Below are positions 46,766-57,323 of a stretch of 64,000 bases of DNA, piece after piece. The position numbers and the translations under genes are program-made. The notes beneath the pieces were generated by a model that saw only the letters and a program-made list of their open reading frames with translations, ran no database searches and had not been told where the DNA came from. Numbering within the stretch: the first letter of the stretch is position 1; each line of letters starts with the position of its first letter. This DNA is from Plantago ovata (taxonomy: Eukaryota > Streptophyta > Magnoliopsida > Lamiales > Plantaginaceae), in contig CM051455.1 in the NCBI GenBank assembly GCA_028274465.1, positions 101,306,942-101,370,941 of the forward strand, given 5' to 3'.

Positions 46766-48151
46766 GGGAATATAATGTTTGTACCCCATCTCTTTTCATT
46801 TGAAGGACCATCTCGCTTTTTATTACATCTAAATCCATTTGGTCGTTCCCGTGTTGACCACCTATTTTCCATATTTTCTCTCTTCTCCATCCAAACACAC
46901 CCTTAAAGCATTTTAGCCTCTTTTTTTTTTGTTTATTTCTTTTTCTTTTTTCTTTTTCTTTTTTTTTTTCTCTTCTTTTTCAAATTTCCTTCTCCTCTTC
47001 TTCTTCTTCAAGTCACTAACGGATTCCGGAACCGGAATTCGGTACCGACCTGAAGACGATCAGAGCTTGTTAAGCTGGGAGGAGCTTAACAACCTCCGAT
47101 TTAAGATCCCAAATCGGAGCTTTTTAAAGCTTCGATCTGGGAGCTTGTTAAATGCTCCCTCCAATCTGGGAGATCGGAAAAGCTCCGATTGGGAGCTCTT
47201 ATGGGAGCTTAAGAGCTCCCGATCTGGGAGCTAAAGCTCCCTTATCGGAGCTTTAATGCTCCGAATATGGAGCTTTTCGGTGGAGGGAGCACAACTCCGG
47301 TGACCAGACGCTGCAGTAACAGCTACTCCACCAGCTAGAACAGGATTTTCTCTTGCTCGCACAACCTCATCTTTGATTTTCTGGACAATAGCATCTTCAT
47401 AAGATCTGTAACGACTTCCGATTTGAGGAATCGATTCCTGGAGGGAGCGTAGATGTGTTGAGGAAGAGTGTTGGAGAGAGCGGGCGGAGCGAATGGCAGT
47501 GTCAGCAGACTCCTGGACAGTGCGAGGAAGATCCTCCGATATGTATGTGTGCCACGGCGTCGACGGCGGTGGCGGTGACGCAGTAGATGATAGAGCAGGC
47601 GGCACTTCTTCTGCCATAGGCGATGATGGAACAACAGGCGGCACTTCTTCTGCCATAGGCGACGATGGAACAACAGGCGACACTTCTTCTCCCATATTTT
47701 CTCCTCGATCTCAGCTAGCGGGTTCTGGGGTTCTGTCCTTCTAGTCTATATATATATATTAATTTTAAAATGTTAAAAATAAATAACTTTGTATCCCATT
47801 GTAAATAAATTTTGTATTAGGGTTATTTTATAATAATTTTCAAGGTGAATTTGAAATTTCTATATATTATGTGGTTTAATTTTGAATTATTTAGTGTCAA
47901 ATTTATAAAATAGAAAATATAAGTGTGTATTGTGCAATAAACATAAAATAAAGTTGTTTGAGTGAGAGAATAATCAGAAATTACGGCAGGGGTAATATTG
48001 TCTTTTCCACAATTTAGTTCGTCGAAAGTCAAGTTCGTGGACCTGGATGTAATTAAAATACATCTAGTTGGAGGCTGAATGTAATTGATGAACTAATGGT
48101 CCTTTACATGTAATTGGGACATCTAAGAGAGGGTCCATATGTAATTTGCCC
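46766..48151. mobile_element. Pack-MULE-like element carrying a host gene fragment
   Basis: Imperfect terminal inverted repeats GGGAATATAATGTTTGTACC and (inverse) GGGCAAATTACATATGGACC, flanked by perfect 8-bp duplications TTTTATTA (46758-46765 and 48152-48159). It contains an AGCTCC...GGAGCT palindrome array (47060-47285) and, on the minus strand, a fragment of an ordinary plant gene (47231-47695). No transposase. This is the structure of a Pack-MULE. Confidence 0.75.
47231..47695 (-). pseudogene. Captured fragment of an RHIP1-like gene
   Basis: A 154-aa frame. The N-terminal half has a 15-residue unit ending in EEVPPVVPSSPM repeated about three times, then TPWHTYISEDLPRTVQESAD followed by a segment with LRSLQESIPQIGSRYRSYED and VVRARENPVLAGGVAV. 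From memory this matches the first exon of the plant RGS1-HXK1-interacting protein family (RHIP1). Homology stops abruptly at about residue 128, after which the frame runs into the palindromic array. It is a partial copy, probably a single exon. Whether it is transcribed from the element's own sequence cannot be told. Confidence 0.6.
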
Positions 48152-48159
48152 TTTTATTA

Positions 48160-49483
48160 AGAAATTTCAAATTAAATTATTTAGGTGTTAGGTCTTCTGC
48201 ATCGGTTAATTCCAATTTGGATCTCAACTGTGCCGCGTAAGGAAACTATTTTACTAAAATTGAATTGTCTCAATTCTCGGGGGATTGGACCAAAAATTCG
48301 CATTCCTTTTGGATTTCCATTTTATCAATGTACAACTCATAAATCTACAATTGAGATTTTATAATTTGTGGGCACCAACTATCTGTGAGACAAAGGATTA
48401 GCAAAAAACAAGGGCATGGCGACCTGTAAGACAAGATCAACAAAAAGAAATGTGTGAGGTTTCCACTGGGACACCGTTGTGGTGCCTACCGTATGGACTC
48501 CAACGCTCAAGTTAGTGAACTTGTAATATGAACGAATAAAGTATTATGTGTACGTATTAAACGAAAAAAAAAAGAAATTAACAGATCGAGAAATAGGAGG
48601 ATGGATATGAGGATTGAATATACGGCGTCCGAATTGGTATCTCTAAGGCTCCGGTAACCGGCTTAGAATCCTACGGTGGCGATGTTGAGTATGTGGTTAT
48701 AAAACACCGGTTGGCTATTGATGACCAGAGAGTCGGAGAACGACGGATTTGATATATGCTTAGTTAGGTTTTTAGCTTCAAGTGTAATGCCTCCAGATTG
48801 GATGCCTCCACTATTCCGCTAGACCCCTTTTTATACTAGGTCCCACGACTCTGTCTATCGCTTTGTTATAAATTCGCGGGTGGTTCTAAATATCCGGCTT
48901 CTATACGTTTTAGAGTATTTGAGAGAGTCATGATTGTTTTGGTCAACAACGAATATAACTTTACAACTCATTTCGGATAGCAAATTAGTGGATGAGTGAT
49001 TCTAGGAGTTGTTTGGTGACCTTTAGGATGAGCTCTAACTAAGTCATTTTTGGTGACCTATTAGCTTATAAGCCTTTTTGGTGGTCTCTTTGGCTAATAT
49101 GCCCTTTTGGTGACCTTTTTCTAGCAAGTCACTTTTCATGACCTCTCTAGCTCATAAGTTACTTTGGTAACCTCCATAGCTAACAAGTCGATTTTGGTGC
49201 CCTCTCTAGCTCACAAGACAATTCTGGTGACCTCTTTAACTAGTAAGGCACTTTTGGTGACCTCCTTAACTAAATAAAGTTTCTTGGTGACCTCCTTACC
49301 TAAGTAAATCTTTTTTGTGACCTCCTTAGCTAAGTAAGGACGTCCTTGTATTTTGGTCTCTAGGTGACCTCTAAATATATAACATCATTCGATAGCTTTA
49401 TGGAATTAAGCTATATCCATGTGGAGACCGATCACCTCTTTATGCGTTAGGTGACCTTTAAATGGTCATGAAGCGGTGACCTC
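48160..49483. other. LTR-like non-coding region with a tandem repeat
   Basis: No gene. The text around 48480-48520 (TATGGACTCCAACGCTCAAG) recalls LTRs of TAT/Ogre gypsy elements. The right part (49010-49345) is a tandem repeat. Boundaries could not be defined. Confidence 0.4.
49010..49345. repeat. Degenerate tandem repeat, period about 36 bp
   Basis: About nine or ten copies of a unit close to TTTTGGTGACCTCCTTAGCT followed by AACAAGTCA-like bases. The units diverge; some carry GGTAACC or GGTGCCC in place of GGTGACC. No ORF. Confidence 0.82.
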
Positions 49484-51058
49484 TGTTGGTCCCTTTAAAC
49501 AACAAGAAAAGACTGGGGGGGGGGGTGAATAGTCTTTTCAAACTTTCGTCGTTTAAAAACTTTCTCAGCAAGTACTTATTACTTTTCAGTAATGAGTTTG
49601 TTGATACTTAACTTTCTCAGCAAGCGCAAGTTACTTTTCAGTAACTAGGTTTGCTGATACTTAAAATCAGAGAGCGGAAGTCTTTGATACAATAAGTGCT
49701 TTTTCAGTAAATGAAATTTTCAGCAAGTGATGTGAGTGACTGTGTACAAATAGACACGATTTGCTGAAAACTAAGTACATATTAAGTAAATCACACAAAC
49801 ACTTTTATAGTGGTATCTGAGAGTGGCGTAATCTCTCAACTAATCCACTTTGTCCTTTCTAGGACTGAATCCACTAAGATAAGTTTGAGGTTCCTTACAA
49901 CACCTATCTAGAGCGATCCAAACAGAAACCAAAGCACACTTGCTTCGTCTCCAACTTAACTAGAGAGCGTAACCTTGTTCTCCACCAAACTTGGTACTTT
50001 TAATCATCAACACTATGCTCGATTAAGTTCCCCCTGAATATCACGCCTGAAAGGGTGTATTTTCAGTTAGAGAGGTTTGGGATGAGATAACTTAATTATA
50101 ACTTATTCAGTTACAACAAGTAATCTAAGAAACAAAACTATGAATACTTTGCAGTAAACAAGTTTAATTGTTTCTGGTGTCAAGACTTTTTCTTGTTCGA
50201 AAGAAAGAAAGAACACTTAACTAATTTCTTAGTCGTGTAAGTTCTACTTCTTCACAAGTAGCTTTTTCAAGCTTTAAGTCTTGGAACGGATCAATGGCAG
50301 TAAAGAGTATTGAAGGGTATGTGAGTTTAAGCACAAGTGAGAGTATGATCACGTTGTTGACACACTTCAACTCTTCGCCGGATGACCTCTATTTATAGTG
50401 AAAATAAGGAGCCGTTTGAATTTCAAATTCTAAGGCTTTTGTTCCTTAAAATGTCACTATCTTGCTTTTGTACTTTCAGCAGCGTCCTTGTTTGTCTTCT
50501 AGTCTTCATGTCCTTCGTGTGCATGCTTTGCATTTAATGCTCATTTGAATAAAATTTAAACAGTAACATTGGAGCGCAAATATAAGTACATTCAACAAGA
50601 GGTCACAAATGTTCATCAGCAAGTGGTCAGTCTCAGTTTCAGCAAGCACAACCTACTCTGTCATATAGATTTTCACTTATGCAATGATGTTGCTGAAGTT
50701 TCCACTTTCTGAGCAACATGTGCCTTTGTAGATACCAGTCTTCAGAAATCTTCTAGTCTTCAGATCTTCAAAATCTTCAAGATTCTGAGCGGTTTTAAAT
50801 GCTTCAATAGTTTGTTTGTAAAAACAAAGTACATCAACAACAAATGCTTCAATAGGTTGTATTTCTTTTCAGAAAACAAGATACATCATAAAATGTAAAA
50901 CCAACCTATCTAGCACCTACTCTAAGTCTTCAGCAAACGTTCCTCTTTTACAATGTCCTTAAAATTCTAAATTCCTATGGACCTTAAGAGTAGTAGTTAC
51001 TGGACTTTCCTTAATTTAGCATGGTTAATTGCTCATCAAAATTACAAGTTTCCTAACA
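49484..51058 (-). mobile_element. Solo LTR of a SIRE-like copia element
   Basis: Begins TGTTGGTCCC and ends TTTCCTAACA, flanked by perfect 5-bp duplications ACCTC (49479-49483 and 51059-51063). Nearly the same sequence recurs at 55580-57102, where it is the 3' LTR of a minus-strand element. A TATAAATA box is on the minus strand at 50392-50399. A poly-G tract near the left end is shared by both copies. Strand follows from the second copy. Confidence 0.92.
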
Positions 51059-51063
51059 ACCTC

Positions 51064-52270
51064 CAAACGTTAGTCGATCACCTCCATGTGGTTAGCCCAA
51101 TTAACCTTACATATATTTTGAAATATAAAATAAATTTTAAAATATAAAATATACTCGTGAAAATTAAAAATTAAATAATAAATATAAAATATTACATAAA
51201 GCCTATATTAAAAGCTAAACACTAAACGTAAAATATCACGTAAAATTTCATTTTTAATAAGCATTTGTTGTTGTAAGATTTGTGATTTAATCATTATATA
51301 TATGGAGAGTGGTTTTTATGTTTCCAAAAATTTTTGTAATAAAAATTATGTAATGTAGTGGTCTATTTTACAAATTATATTTCATATTTTTTATTATGCA
51401 TTAATTATAAAAATGAAAAAAAGAGAAAGACATGTAAAATAGATAAATATATGGACTTTGCAATATTGAAGTGGGAAGAAAAAAAAACAAAAAAATAAAG
51501 GGGACAAAAAAATAATAGTTGAGCTTGAGCTTAGCAACTAAGCTCAAGGTCAACTATAATGCCCATTGAGCCTCTGTTAGAGGAGTAACGAGGGGCTCAA
51601 CTCCCTTGTTAATCCTTTGGGGGAGGAGGCCTTAAAACATATTATACCTTTTATGAGCACATGAGCTACACAAATTTTGAATAAATATCTAAATAAAGAC
51701 AAATATCTAAATAAAATAATAACTAAATGGTACTCCCTCTTGAAATTTTATAGAACTCCACTTCATTTCACTAAAAAAAATTATGTTCGATTTGAACTCA
51801 AATTAATCATAATTCATTATGAAAAACATTTTCTTTTAGATTACGAAAAACTAATTTTAAAAATCATATTATGAAATTATAATTAAGCTTTATATTTTCA
51901 TAATATATCTTTTAAAATAATCATTTTACTATCGTTTATAATTAATTTGAGTTCAAATGGAACATGAAATTTAATAAAATAAAATGGGAATTTTTAAAAT
52001 TTTTAAATTTTTTGGATGATTACGAGAGTAAAATACGGAATAGAGATATCATGGAATAAACCATGTTAGTGTTTGTTTGCCAAATTAGCATGCTGAATTT
52101 TTTATTTTTTTTTGGTAAAGGCATGCTGAAATTTGAGTTTGGATTTGTTTTCCTCATATTTTTGGTCATAGCATAACAGAAAAGAGGAAACTATGGCTAT
52201 GGGTGTCAACAAGCAAGTAAGCTCATCAATCACTTGATAGCTTGTATTATCTAGATATAATAACTAATAA
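51064..52270. other. AT-rich intergenic region
   Basis: No gene. A MITE-like inverted-repeat relic lies around 51731-51990 (left TACTCCCTC, internal GAACTCAAATTAATCATAA versus ATAATTAATTTGAGTTCAAA), with a decayed right end. Confidence 0.65.
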
Positions 52271-52275
52271 AAATT

Positions 52276-52281
52276 AATTCG

Positions 52282-52337
<56 letters not shown>

Positions 52338-52458
52338 TAATCGAACCATTACAAAACTAGTAATAAACTATAAATAATCCCGCACTTGGCGAGAATTGAA
52401 CCTATGAGCTCTAGTGTCATGACACCTCAGTCTAACCAATTGAGCTAAACCTCATTGG
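52276..52458 (-). mobile_element. tRNA-derived SINE with (TA)n tail
   Basis: On the minus strand an A-box-like TAGCTCAATTGG (52436-52447) and a B-box-like GGTTCAATTCTC (52391-52402) lie in tRNA-like spacing. About 110 bp later it ends in a (TA)n run (52286-52331). The acceptor-stem ends do not pair, so it is not a tRNA gene; it is the tRNA-like head of a SINE. No target duplication found. Confidence 0.6.
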
Positions 52459-53962
52459 TGTGTGTACACACACACACACGCAACGCGTGCTATAAATGGG
52501 ATAAAAAATTTACAAATAATATATTGAAATGTATAGTAAGTATACTAAATAGAAATATATACTAAGTGATAATTATCAAATTGAGCAATTGAACTTAATA
52601 GAAATGATGTCCTATAAATGTATATAGCTTTTGTTGTCATGCAATGATAATTTTGAATTGAATAATATTAGACGGACGAAAAATATTCCTCTGATGAATT
52701 AATAACCATCCGAGTACAGTACTCTGTAGGCTATTAAAACATTAGCTTTCGCATGTTAATTGGTGTTCTTCATCAGTTGAATATACTATCATGTAAGTCA
52801 TTATCTCTTTCCATTTTGCTTCGTCGATGCCTTAATTTTGTTATGTCGATGCCGCATACTCCTATTATTAGATAATGAAAAGGGACAGATAGAAATTGAT
52901 GGATGGATCTCTACATGAAACCAAAATCAATTTTAAAAAATTGTTAAATATTAAATTCTAAGATTTAGTTTAATGATTTGGTAATTGAGAAATCTGTTGT
53001 GAAAGAGGAAAAGAGAAGTCTTATTTTTAGAGAAAAAAAAAATAAAAGAAAAACAAAGAATGAATCTATTTTCCCCATAACATGACTCAGGCAAAGCCGC
53101 CCATCAATACTTTATAATGCTTAAGGCTTTACAAACTATAAACTTCTGGCTCCCCTCAATAATAGTATAATACATTACATACTCTTCACTCATGGCGTGT
53201 AATGAAATCCAAATCTTCTGTCAATCTTTGCTTAATCGAAGTCTCCTCACCCTGGCAAATACCCAAAATATCAAATATATAGAACAAGATAAGTATATAT
53301 ATTCTCATTATTAGATCAGCGGGACTAACTCAATACAATGAAAGAGGGGTGGAGCCAGAATTGATAAATTGGGGTGGATGTTAAGAAAATATTAACTAAA
53401 CTACTACACTAAGGAAAAAATTTAGGTGTGAAGAGACATAAAATTTACATAAATATACATATCATAGTTAAAAAATTCTAAAGTTTAGGGGTAACGGTCG
53501 CCACCCTCCGCCACCCCCCTACTAAAATTCCAGCTCAAGTTACCTATAGATTAGCAGCACATAAAACAATAGAATAATGGACTGTCCAATTGATGTGAAA
53601 TAAGGATAATTTTTAGTTCTCCTAAATTTCCGTGGTAATAAGGAGTTTTTGCTCCACATCCATCACTTGATGCAAATTTTGATTTCTTGAAAGCTTTAGA
53701 GAGTGTTTGGAGCTCATTTCTTGGCATTTTTTTTTAGAGGTGTTTTTTTGGCTTGAATAGTGAGTGTTTTTTAGAGTTGAGAGAAAATGAGTGAAAAATT
53801 GTGTTAGGTATAATTTTGAGAGAAAAATAGATGTATAGGGTAGGGTAATGATGATGAGTAAGAGAGAATGTTTTTTTTGTTTTGGACTAGAAACGGAAAT
53901 TAAGGTGCATCTTTTTGGGATTGGTGAGTTAGTTGGGAGGATATAATAGATGATATATAATA
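52459..53962. other. AT-rich intergenic region
   Basis: No supported gene. A short minus-strand segment (53186-53251) looks like a terminal coding exon (see findings). The right part (53696-53870) contains a GAGAGTGTTTGGAGCTCATT motif that recurs at about 55185 on the far side of the palindrome-rich element. Confidence 0.5.
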
Positions 53963-55010
53963 AGACATAATTACGTTTGGTACCCCACTAAAACACGAAC
54001 TTTGCATCTGGACCCAACTATCACAAACAATTACAAATAAACCCAGGTGACCGGACGACATTGACTCCAGCATACTCTCTCTCTCCTCAAAACTTAGCAA
54101 CCAAACACGCCCTTATGTCTAAAATACTGTTTTTGTCTTTTCCTCTTTCTTTTTATTTTTTCTATTTTTATTTTTCCTTTTCCCCATCAATGTAAAATAA
54201 TAAACATATTTATTTAATAATAACTCAATAATTACCGATTGATCAACATTCATAACAAAACAAAAGAGGTGAAGCTACCCACAAGAACTTCAAACTAAAT
54301 CATTCCAAAATCCAACACCATAGAAGAGATGCGACTGGGAGTGGGTTCCGATTGCTTGGTCGAAGCAATTGGGTCTGGAGAGCTCTGCTCCGGTCTGCAG
54401 ATCGGAGCACCAATTGGTTCTGGAGAGCTCTGCTCCGATCTACAGATCGGAGCAACTCTACTCCGATCTGCAGATCGGAGCAGCAATTGGTTCTGGAGAG
54501 CTCTGCTCCGATCTGCAGATCGGAGCAGCTCTACTCCGATTTGCAGATCGGAGCACAAATGCTTCGATTTGCAGATCGGAGTCTGTGATTTTCTTTTTTC
54601 TTAATTTTTTATTTTATTTTTCTTATTTTTTATTATTCTTAATGATTTGGCACTGAATTTGAAATTCACTTTTTCTAGGGCTTGTTTTAAAATATTTTTG
54701 TGGACTATTTTGAATTATAATTAAATGATGTGTGTTAATTTTTAAATATTTTGTGTCATTATTATAAAAATTAAAATGTTTGGGGTAAATGTGTAGTAAA
54801 TGAAACTTCATGTTGTTTGGATTAATTCAAAATTGAAAATTCCGGCAGGGGCGAAAAGGTCATTTCCAGGGCTTAGAGCGCCGAAAGTCAAAGTCGTGGG
54901 TTAATCTGTAATTACGTTTATATAGTAGCGGAGGATTACGTAATAAGAAATATAGATGGATTAATTTGTAATAGCTGAAAATAGCAGGGGTAAGTAAAAA
55001 GTATGAGTAG
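53963..55010. mobile_element. MULE-like element with AGATCGGAGC palindrome array (boundaries approximate)
   Basis: The left end (ATAATTACGTTTGGTACCCC) matches the left terminal repeat of the Pack-MULE at 46766, and the CCAAACACGCCC block, palindrome array (54376-54583) and CGAAAGTCAAAGTCGTGGG-like block occur in the same order. The array repeats a unit with CTGCTCCGATCTGCAGATCGGAGC about six times. The right end is not certain. No gene; ORFs across the array are artefacts. Confidence 0.6.
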
Positions 55011-55579
55011 GAAGAAATTATTTTGGCTCTTTGACTCGGTCAAGCTGACTTTGACCACAATTTTTTTTTTTTTTTTTGTGTTTTTATAAGAATTTTTTTT
55101 TTTACTTTTTTCGTTTTATTTTTAATACTCCTCAAAAGTGTTTTTTTTTTAAATTTTTTTTAATCTTTCGGTTAAGTTATTGAGAGAGTGTTTGGAGCTC
55201 ATTTCTCGAAACGTTTTCTCATCTTCAAAAAATGTCTGAACTTTGGTTCTCTTTTTTTAGCTCATTTTCTAACAGTAAACAGAAATCATGTTTTGGGGAT
55301 TTTCCAATCTTCGTTCTATTGAATATTTTTTGATGGCATGTTAATTTATTGGATGGAATTCGTGGGACAAATGTTATAGAAATATTACCCAGACATATAT
55401 AAGCGTAAAAGTTCATAATAACAATAATTGATCGTCATAGACGAACGGGAACTTACAACTGATGCAGAAAATAGTGTACCGCGAAATGGGAGTGACAATT
55501 ATTACACAAACTCGAAGTAACAAATACGGGGTACGAGCATCCAAAATCATGATTAAGTAGGCGGGTTATTTTTATTGGG
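55011..55579. other. AT-rich spacer with homopolymer T tracts
   Basis: No gene. Includes T runs at 55060-55150 and the second copy of the GAGAGTGTTTGGAGCTCATT motif. Confidence 0.6.
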
Positions 55580-57102
55580 TGTTGGTCCCTTTAAACAATA
55601 AGAAAAGACTAGAGGGGGGGGGGGGGTGAATAGTCTTTTCAAACTTTTCGTCGTTTAAAACTTTCTCAGCAAGTGCTTATTACTTTTCAGTAATGAGTTT
55701 GATGGTACTTAACTTTCTCAGCAAGTACTTGTTACTTTTCAGTAACGAGTTTGCTGGTACTTTAAAAACAAAGTGCGGAAGACTTTATACAATAAGTGCT
55801 TTTCAGAGAGTGCCAGTTTCAGTAAGTGAGCAGAGTGATAGTGTACAATAAGTATAACTTGCTGAAAACTAAATGTGGTAAAGTAAATCACACAAACACT
55901 TTTATAGTGGTATCTGAGAGTGGCGTAATCTCTTAACTAATCCACTTTGTCCTTTCTAGGACTGAATCCACTAAGATAAGATGTGAGGTTCCTTACAAAT
56001 CCTATCACTAATGATTCTTCAGAAACCAAAGCACACTTGTTTTGTTTCCAACCTAACTAGAGAACTGTAACCTTGTTCTCCACCAAACTTGGGACTTATA
56101 ATCAACAACACAATGCTTGATTAATTCCCCCTGAATTTCACGCCTGGATAAGGGTGTTTATCAGTTAGAGAGGTTTGAGATGAGATGACTTGAGTATAAC
56201 TTTTCAGCTATAACAAGTTATCTAAAGAAACACAACTTGTAATACTTTTCAGTAAGCAAGTTAAGTTGTTTCTAGTGTCAAGACTTGTTCTTGTTCAAAA
56301 GAATGATCACTTAACTAATTTCTTAGCCGTGAATGTTCTACTTCTTCACAAGTAGCTTTTGTTTCAAGCTTAAGTCTTGGAACGGATCAATAGGCAGTAA
56401 AGAGTATAGAAGATTTAGAGCGTTTAAGCACAAGTGAGAGTTTGATCACGTTGTTGACACACTTCTACTTTTTGCCGAATGACCTCTATTTATAGTGTAT
56501 CAAGGGAGCCGTTTGAATTTCAAATTCTAAGGCTTTGCACCTTAAGATGTCACTATCTTGCTTTTGTACTTTCAACAGCGTCCTTCAATTGTCTTCTAGT
56601 CTTCATGTTCTTCGCGTGCCTACTTTGCATTTAATGTTCATTTTAATCAAATTCAAATGTGAACGTTGGAGCCAAAATGCAAGTACTCTTCAGCAAGGAT
56701 GTCACATATGTTTTTCAGCAAGTGGTCAGTCTCAGTTTCAGCAAGCACAACCTACTCTGTCATATAGATTTTCACTTATGCCAGCTGTTGCTGAAAATCT
56801 CACTTTTTGAGCAACATGTGCCTTTGTAGATACCTTTCTCAGAATTCTTCTAAGTCTTCAGTCTTCGAATCTTCAAGTTTCTGAGCGGTTCTAGTGCTTC
56901 AATAGTTCATTTGTAAAAACAAAGTACATCATCAGCAAACTAAAGCACCTAACTAGTACCTACACTAAGTCTTTCAGCAAACGTTCCTCTTTTACAATGT
57001 CCTTAAAATTATAAAAACCTATGGACCTTAAGAGTACTAGTTACTGGACTTTCCTTAATTTAGCATGGTTAATTGCTCATCAAAATTACAAGTTTCCTAA
57101 CA
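55580..57102 (-). repeat. 3' LTR of a SIRE-like copia element
   Basis: Begins TGTTGGTCCC and ends TTTCCTAACA, close to the solo LTR at 49484-51058. On the minus strand it is preceded by the purine tract AAAAAGGGGGAAATT (57103-57117), so it is the 3' LTR of an element extending to the right. A TATAAATA box lies at 56487-56494 (minus). The 5' LTR and pol are not in the window. Confidence 0.88.
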
Positions 57103-57323
57103 AATTTCCCCCTTTTTGATGTTAGCAATCCATGGCTAAATTAATTGTTACCCTTTTAGAGGTTTCTGATGTTGAATAAATCAGTTCATTAATGCAAACA
57201 TACTTGAATAATAAAACAGTAAGCATAAATAGTTTGCATAATCAAGCCATACTTCTCTTTGGACTTCTTGGTTAAAGGGTCACTGTAGTAAGCAACATCC
57301 ATCGGCTTGATTAAATCGGGCTC

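Noticed and set aside
52391..52458. tRNA gene on the minus strand
   Set aside because: A and B boxes are present but the acceptor stem does not pair and the anticodon arm is irregular; a TA tail follows. It fits a SINE head better.
54295..54656. Four overlapping ORFs in both strands across the palindrome array, with repeated CRSEQ / ADRS peptides
   Set aside because: They are translations of the palindromic repeat in several frames; no gene.
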